From Prorocentrum cordatum (taxonomy: Eukaryota > Sar > Dinophyceae > Prorocentrales > Prorocentraceae): DNA of 64,000 bases. Position numbers and translations under genes: made by a program. The notes beneath the pieces are model-generated. The model ran no database searches. It saw nothing but the letters and a program-made list of their open reading frames with translations, and was not told the DNA's origin. Shown here piece by piece: positions 59,267 to 64,000 of the stretch (position 1 is its first letter; the number at the start of each line of letters is the position of its first letter). The DNA lies in NCBI GenBank assembly GCA_963575745.1, contig CAUYUJ010009424.1, positions 205,155 to 269,154 of the forward strand, read 5' to 3'.

Positions 59267-62135
59267 TCCTGCGATCTTCCGCGACCCGAACTACGCCAAG
59301 TACCTGGACCAGCTGATCACCCGCACCAAGACTCAGCACGTCCCCATCCAGAACCGCTGGCGCTCGCACAAGCGCCTCATGGTCGAGGCTGCGAGGCTTG
59401 TCCGCGACGACTGGGTCAGCTCCACCGGGGAAGGCAACAAATCCAACCATGCTGACGGCCGTGTCCCCACGTCGCGTTCGATCTCACGCGCGGTCTGGCG
59501 CCAAGACGTGGCTCTCGCTCGTCGTCTTCAGTCTACCACCGAGCTTGGCGCCGAGTACCTCTCGATTACCGACGGCCTCATCACGATCATCAACCGGCCC
59601 GAGTTCGCTGCCACGACAGCCGCGCTGCACCGCGACTTCGAGGCTCGGCAACGCTCTCTGGCACAAAGAGCTGCCCAGCGATCCCCTGGCGCGGCAGGGG
59701 CCCTCGAGCCCGAGAAACTCCGTCGAATCCTGCGCGCCTCGCAGAGGCGGGCTCTCCTTTGGGCCCCCTGGAAGCGTCGTCCGGTCCTCCAGGGAATCAA
59801 AATCTCGGGCCCTGATGGCCCCCCTGGGGTCGCCAGAGAGAGCTGCGATATGGCGGACGCCCTTCGCACCTACTGGAAGCCCGTCTTCGCGCGCAAGCTC
59901 GTCGATGCCGACAAGGTCTCGCAGTGCATCTCCGAGCACATGCCGCTGGGCGCCGCCATCGACGTGGGCGCGCCGACCAAGAGGCAGATCCGCTCCTTCC
60001 TGGCTCGCACCTCGCCGTCGGCTCCAGGCCCTGACTGCCTCCCATATCGCGCTTGGCTCGCCCGCGACTCGTCGCTGGACCTGCTCGAGGACCTCTCGTT
60101 CCACCTCTGCTCGAACGCTCACTTCATCCACGACCTGAACGACTCTGACTTCGCCTTCCCGCCGAAAGGGGACAACCTCGTCGGCGAGATGCAGACCGAC
60201 AGGGCGCCTGAGGACACGCGCCCGCTCTCGCTCAACAACACTGATATCAAGGCCATCGCTGGCGCCGCCAACTTCCTCCTCAAATCCGCTGTGGCAGAGC
60301 GGACTCACAAGGCGCAGCAGGGTTTCGCAGTCGGCCGCAACTTCACCAAGCACATTGTCATTCTCGGCGCCGAAATGCGTCGCGCTGGGATACGTCCCGA
60401 TGCTGCTGATCACCACCCTGTCTTCACCAGCTTCGACTTCGCGGCAGCGTTCCCGTCCCTGGGTCGGGCCTGGCTCTTTGCGGCACTCGAGCGCTTCGGG
60501 GTCCCCATCGGCCTCATGAGCCTCTTTCGCAACCTGTGCCGCGCGCCGAACAGCTTCCTCAAGGTCGACAAGGTCCGCCGCTTCATGTTCGCCATCGAGT
60601 CGGGCGTCGCGCAGGGCTGCCCCGCCAGTGGCTCGGCATGGGCCATCGCGATGGACCCGCTCGTCCGCCACATCGCCTCCTTCATCGAGCACCCCGACGG
60701 CACGCCCGACTACGACAAAGGCTACCTCGGCGTCTGCGCGGACGACACTGGCCTGCTCACATTCTCGTTCGACACGCTGCGCAAGGCATCTGAGCCTTTT
60801 TCTGCCGCCGAGGAGCTTGCGCTTCTCTCGCTCAAACCTCGCAAGTGTGTAGTCGTGCCCCTGTGGGCGCCTGTTTCTCCTGCCACCACCGCCCAAACGA
60901 AAGCGCTCCTGGCCGACCTTTGTCCTTCCTGGGGTGGCTTCACGATTTCGGGGCGAGCCAAGTACCTCGGGGCCCTCCTTGGACCCTCCTCCTCCCTTGC
61001 CATTCAATGGCTCGCCCCAGGGCAAAAGTGGTGGGAGCGCGGTAATTTGCTCAACCTCGTCCAGTCTGGCAGTGATGCCACCGTTCGCATATATAACACT
61101 TCCGTCTTGTCCACGCTCAGCTACGTTGCTAAGTTCTTCCCGCTCGACTCTAAGATCGCTCGCCGTGAACTTTACGTCTTCCACAAAATGCTCAGCATGC
61201 CGCCCAACTCTTTTCGGAGGGTAGATCTCATCTCGATGGCGGAATGGAGCCCGCCACCTGTCCCTCGCTCAGCTCAAGTCGCATCTGTCGCCGCCGCCAT
61301 CCGTGCAGCCACTTTTACACTCCGTGGATAATGGGGGCCATTCTTCCACCGTCTGTGAGACACCGCCTGGGAGGAGAGCACGGTCCATTCCTTCCCTCGG
61401 TGGGAAGCAGGGCGCTGGTCTCCCCCCTTCTGGGAAGAGACCTCGTCCATCGTGCAGTTCTACCATGCCCTGTCTTGCGGGCAGCGTGTCTCGCCATTTT
61501 CAGCAGCAGCCGTGGCCCTGGCGAACCGCGCTGCACGAGCCGAAATTCGCGAGGCGCCTGCTGCCGACCCGCCGCGTCGCCCGAAGGTACAGACGGTGGT
61601 CGCGCTCGCTCTGCAGCGTGCCTTTTTCTCGTCGCCGTTCACCGTCACTCTCACGAAGCGCCTCGTAGCATGGGGTCTTCAGCAGCCGCCACCTCCACCA
61701 GAGCTCTCCTGCCGCTGGACAGCTCTCACAAAAGCGCTCGGAGAGGTCCGCCCCAGCTGGCGCTGGGCGGTTTTCAAATCGCTCAGTGGTGGGTGGACCA
61801 CCGCCCACCGCATGCATGTGCTCGCCCAGCGCTCGTGCGTGTTCGGGTGCCCGAACGCGCCCGACTCATTTCCCCACTACCTCTCCTGCTCTGTCCTCCT
61901 GAGCCTCCTGTGGTCCCCCGACTCTGCTCCTCTCCTCAGCACATATACGACCTGGGGCTTGGGCCCCGCAGCAGCGTACCCTTCCGAGCCTGCCAGCGAC
62001 CTCTCGTTGCGGCAGACGATTCGCAGGATCGCGCTGGCCTTCCATTTGTACAACAAACTGAAGCAGTACGCAGCGCCGTCGCCAGCAAACATTGCTGCAG
62101 CGATGGCCGCAGCGAAATCTCTCCTGTGGCGTTGA
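59267..62135 (+). pseudogene. LINE-3 ORF2, reverse transcriptase and CCHC tail
   Basis: From PPPAIFRDPNYAKYLDQL onward in the second frame. RT motifs: SPSAPGPDCLPYRAW, RPLSLNNTDIKAIA, GFAVGRNFTKHI, FTSFDFAAAFPSLGRAW, ESGVAQGCPASGSAWA and GVCADDTGLLTF (CADD at 60735-60746). Thumb and tail: AKYLGALLGPS, RIYNTSVLSTLSYVAKFF. Two in-frame stops (TAA 61329-61331, TGA 61356-61358) interrupt an otherwise continuous frame. It carries on through SSIVQFYHALSCGQ to the knuckle CVFGCPNAPDSFPHYLSC (C-x3-C-x9-H-x3-C spacing approximate) and ends in KSLLWR, TGA at 62133-62135. The stops make this copy inactive unless read through. Confidence 0.88.
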
Positions 62136-62227
62136 GCCGCTGTCCGCCGTCTCTCGCGCGCCGCCTCTCTCTAGTCAGGCGTGTGCGTGTGCGGGGCTGA
62201 CAGACGTGGCCGCCTCAAGGTACGTTC

Positions 62228-62310
62228 GCTCCTACTCCTCCTCCTCCTCCTCCTCCTCCTCCTCCTCCTCCTCCTCCTCCTCCTCCTCCTCCTCCTCCTC
62301 CTCCTCCACA
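62228..62310. repeat. (TCC)n tract at the LINE-3 3' junction
   Basis: About 80 bp of TCC on the plus strand, the partner of 56388-56445. Confidence 0.9.
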
Positions 62311-62439
62311 GTCGGAGAAGGAGGATCGCCGTTCGAGGATCAAGGCTTGTGGATGGCGCTCGTCGCCCTGCCTGGGCCCTTCGTGTTCGGGTGCGCCCTC
62401 GTCGCCGGGGCTGGATCTGGATCGAGATCCTGGCCAGAA

Positions 62440-62600
62440 CGCGCCCCAGAAGGGGTCAGGGGGTGCCCTCCTCCCTCCTCCCTCCTCCCCCCTCCCTCCT
62501 CCATCCTTCCTCCTCCCTCCTCCCTCCTCCCTTCCTCCTCCCTCCTCCCGCCTCCCTCCTCCCTCCTCCCTTCCTCCTCCCTCCTCCCTCCTCCCTCTGA
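62440..62600. repeat. CCTCCCTCCT pyrimidine tract
   Basis: 160 bp of CTCCCTCCTCC-type repeats on the plus strand. Confidence 0.95.
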
Positions 62601-62744
62601 CTTTTGACCCCGGGAGCATGGACACGTTCGCGTCGCGACAAGATCGAGACAGGAATGTTTCTGCCATGTCCAGCGTCCGAGATGGTCGAAGGAGGGCTCG
62701 GGATGGGCCGCTGGTTCTGTGGACGAGAGGGCGAGCAGGGGGAA

Positions 62745-63372
62745 GAGGAGGAGGAGGAGGAGGAGGAGGAGGAGGAGGAGGAAGAAACCACAACTCAAAT
62801 CGAGTCGTCAACGAAACCGAAAATGCACCAGACATAACAGCAACGCTGAGCCACCGCGGCCAAGTCGGGGCGGTCGAGCGAGAAAGCCTGCAGAGGAGGG
62901 GGATGAGGCGGAGGGGTGGAAGGAGGAGGAGAAGGACGAGGAGGAGGAGGAGGACGAGGAGGAGGAGGAGGAGGAGGAGGAGGAGGAGGAGGAGGAGGAG
63001 GAGGGAGAGGAGGGAGGAGGGAGGAGGAGGGAGGAGGGAGGAGGAGGAGGGAGGAGGGGAGGGAGGAGGAGGGGAGGAGGGAGGAGGGAGGAGGGAGGAG
63101 GAGGAGGAGAGGGAGGAGGAGGAGAGGAGGAGGAGAACGAGGAGGAGGAGGAGGAGGAGGAGGGAGGGAGGGAGGGAGGGAGGGAGGGGAGGGAGGAGGG
63201 AGGGAGGAGGGAGGGAGGGAGGGAGGGAGGGAGGGGAGGAGGAGGAGGAGGAGGAGGAGGAGGAGGGAGGAGGAGGAGGAGGAGGAGGAGGAGGAGGAGG
63301 AGGAGGAGGAGGAGGAGGAGGAGGAGGAGGAGGAGGAGGAGGAGGAGGAGGAGGAGGAGGAGGAGGAGGATC
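62745..63372. repeat. Long GGA/GGGA tract
   Basis: (GGA)n at 62745-62785 and nearly continuous GGA, GGGA and GGAG repeats from 62905 to 63372, about 470 bp with purines on the plus strand. The Glu/Gly/Arg and Leu/Pro/Ser ORFs across it are artefacts. Confidence 0.95.
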
Positions 63373-63704
63373 GGGGGCGCCGAAAATGAGGGGATGGCTC
63401 GGAGGGGGGAGCTTCGACCGCAAGCCGCCCCGTCATCGCCGATCAGGGCTTGGGTGCACCACCTCGCCCAGGGGCACGCGGTTGCTCTGCCGGGGGCCTA
63501 TCGCCGACCTTTCGGCAGCGTCCCGCGGATGGCAGTAGCACCAAGCCACGCGCATGCGGCCTGGGCCCGACAGCTGCCCTCCTTCAGGGGGGGCGGCGCG
63601 AAACGCGTGCGGAGGCACTCGCGCCCCACGTTTCGCGCTTCGCGCGGCGCGAAGCTCGAAGGATAGGTAGCCTGTGTAGGTGATTAAACAGCTGCGCCGA
63701 GTAC
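63373..63704. other. No gene recognised
   Basis: GC-rich sequence between the GGA tract and the TIR-5 element. Open frames without recognised motifs. Confidence 0.4.
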
Positions 63705-63922
63705 GGTGGGAAACTTTGGCCAGCGTGTCGCTCCACCTGCTCTGGCCCATCACACTTCGGCGCAACACGCCATCCATCCACGTCCCTCATGCGTCGACGT
63801 CAACGGCCCGAGCTTTTCCGAGCCTCCCGCCCCGCGGAGCCGGGCGGCACGCTATCCGCTTGCAGGGCATAGCATGTCGCCAGGGCCGCCGCCGCGACAC
63901 CCTAAGCACACGTTCCTGACCG
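63705..63922. mobile_element. TIR-5 MITE, copy 4
   Basis: GGTGGGAAACTTTGGCCAGC at the left and the inverted ACGTTCCTGACC at the right. Interior CCCGAGCTTTTCCGAGCCTC and GGCATAGCATGTCGCCAGGG align with the intronic copies. Confidence 0.85.
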
Positions 63923-64000
63923 TATCAGGAATCCTTCACCTTTTCGCACTGGATCCGCGTCTCTTCGACGGCTTCTGTTGAGCCGGCCTAGCTCCTCAGA

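Larger units (their letters stand above)
56446..62227 (+). mobile_element. Near full-length LINE (LINE-3) with DinoSL at its 5' end
   Basis: A 5.8-kb non-LTR retrotransposon of the EN-RT-CCHC type. Order: 22-nt DinoSL (56446-56467); leader with four 33-bp repeats; ORF1 (56875-58353); endonuclease (about 58355-59260); reverse transcriptase and CCHC tail (about 59267-62135); short 3' untranslated part; and a (TCC)n tract on both sides. Three coding lesions were seen: a one-base shift near 59262-59266, TAA at 61329 and TGA at 61356. Otherwise all catalytic motifs are present. The leader shows the RNA was trans-spliced before reverse transcription, so the 5' end is complete with respect to that mRNA. 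Confidence 0.92.

Noticed and set aside
59484-61184. 566-codon minus-strand ORF opposite the LINE-3 reverse transcriptase
   Set aside because: Shadow of the RT coding strand caused by high GC. It has no motifs of its own.
62215-63538. Long Glu/Gly/Arg and Pro/Ser/Leu ORFs on both strands
   Set aside because: All are translations of GGA/TCC repeats in different frames.

Overview
The window looks like nuclear DNA of a dinoflagellate. A complete 22-nt dinoflagellate spliced leader (DinoSL) sits at 56446-56467 on the 5' end of a LINE. The one multi-exon gene has GC-AG and GA-AG rather than GT-AG introns. Genes are sparse and GC-rich, and most of the sequence is microsatellite, satellite and short inverted-repeat elements. 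No prokaryotic features (operons, Shine-Dalgarno sites, CRISPR, rRNA, tRNA) were seen. Species cannot be named from the sequence.

Layout. 0.1-1.2 kb: an intact intronless gene for a DxD-motif protein of a dinoflagellate family. 1.2-8.6 kb: satellites, an 8-bp CCCTATAG array, foldback elements and a minus-strand copy of one exon of the gene at 18-27 kb. 8.6-12.8 kb: an old frameshifted LINE carrying a TIR element. 13.6-15.6 kb: a 64-bp satellite. 16.4-17.4 kb: CAGA and CA arrays. 18.46-26.92 kb: an EXD2-like 3'-5' exonuclease gene, reconstructed here as eight in-frame exons (about 533 codons). 27-45 kb: mostly dispersed repeats, with one intronless minus-strand SR-rich gene (35.5-36.6 kb) and a few exon-like islands. 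45.9-47.8 kb: a 5'-truncated LINE of another type and lower GC. 48-50.5 kb: a minisatellite and a 1.2-kb GGT tract. 50.5-56.3 kb: repeats. 56.45-62.2 kb: a nearly complete LINE (DinoSL, ORF1, endonuclease, reverse transcriptase, CCHC) lying in a (TCC)n tract. 62.2-64 kb: TCC and GGA tracts and one more TIR element.

The most interesting system is the intron set of the EXD2-like gene. Six of its seven introns are bounded by short direct repeats of 5-8 bp (ATCCC, AAGGA, GAAGCCCG, AGGAA, CATGCTC, CGATC). At least five of those also carry terminal inverted repeats. Removing the element plus one repeat copy restores one open frame matching EXD2 across the junctions. Relatives of two of these introns occur as ordinary insertions elsewhere in the window, one of them inside the degenerate LINE at 9.6 kb. 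This is the signature of introners: DNA-transposon-like elements that insert and are spliced as introns.

Coordinates of repeat-family edges are by eye and may be off by a few bases to about 20 bases. Exon-like islands are weak and labelled as such.
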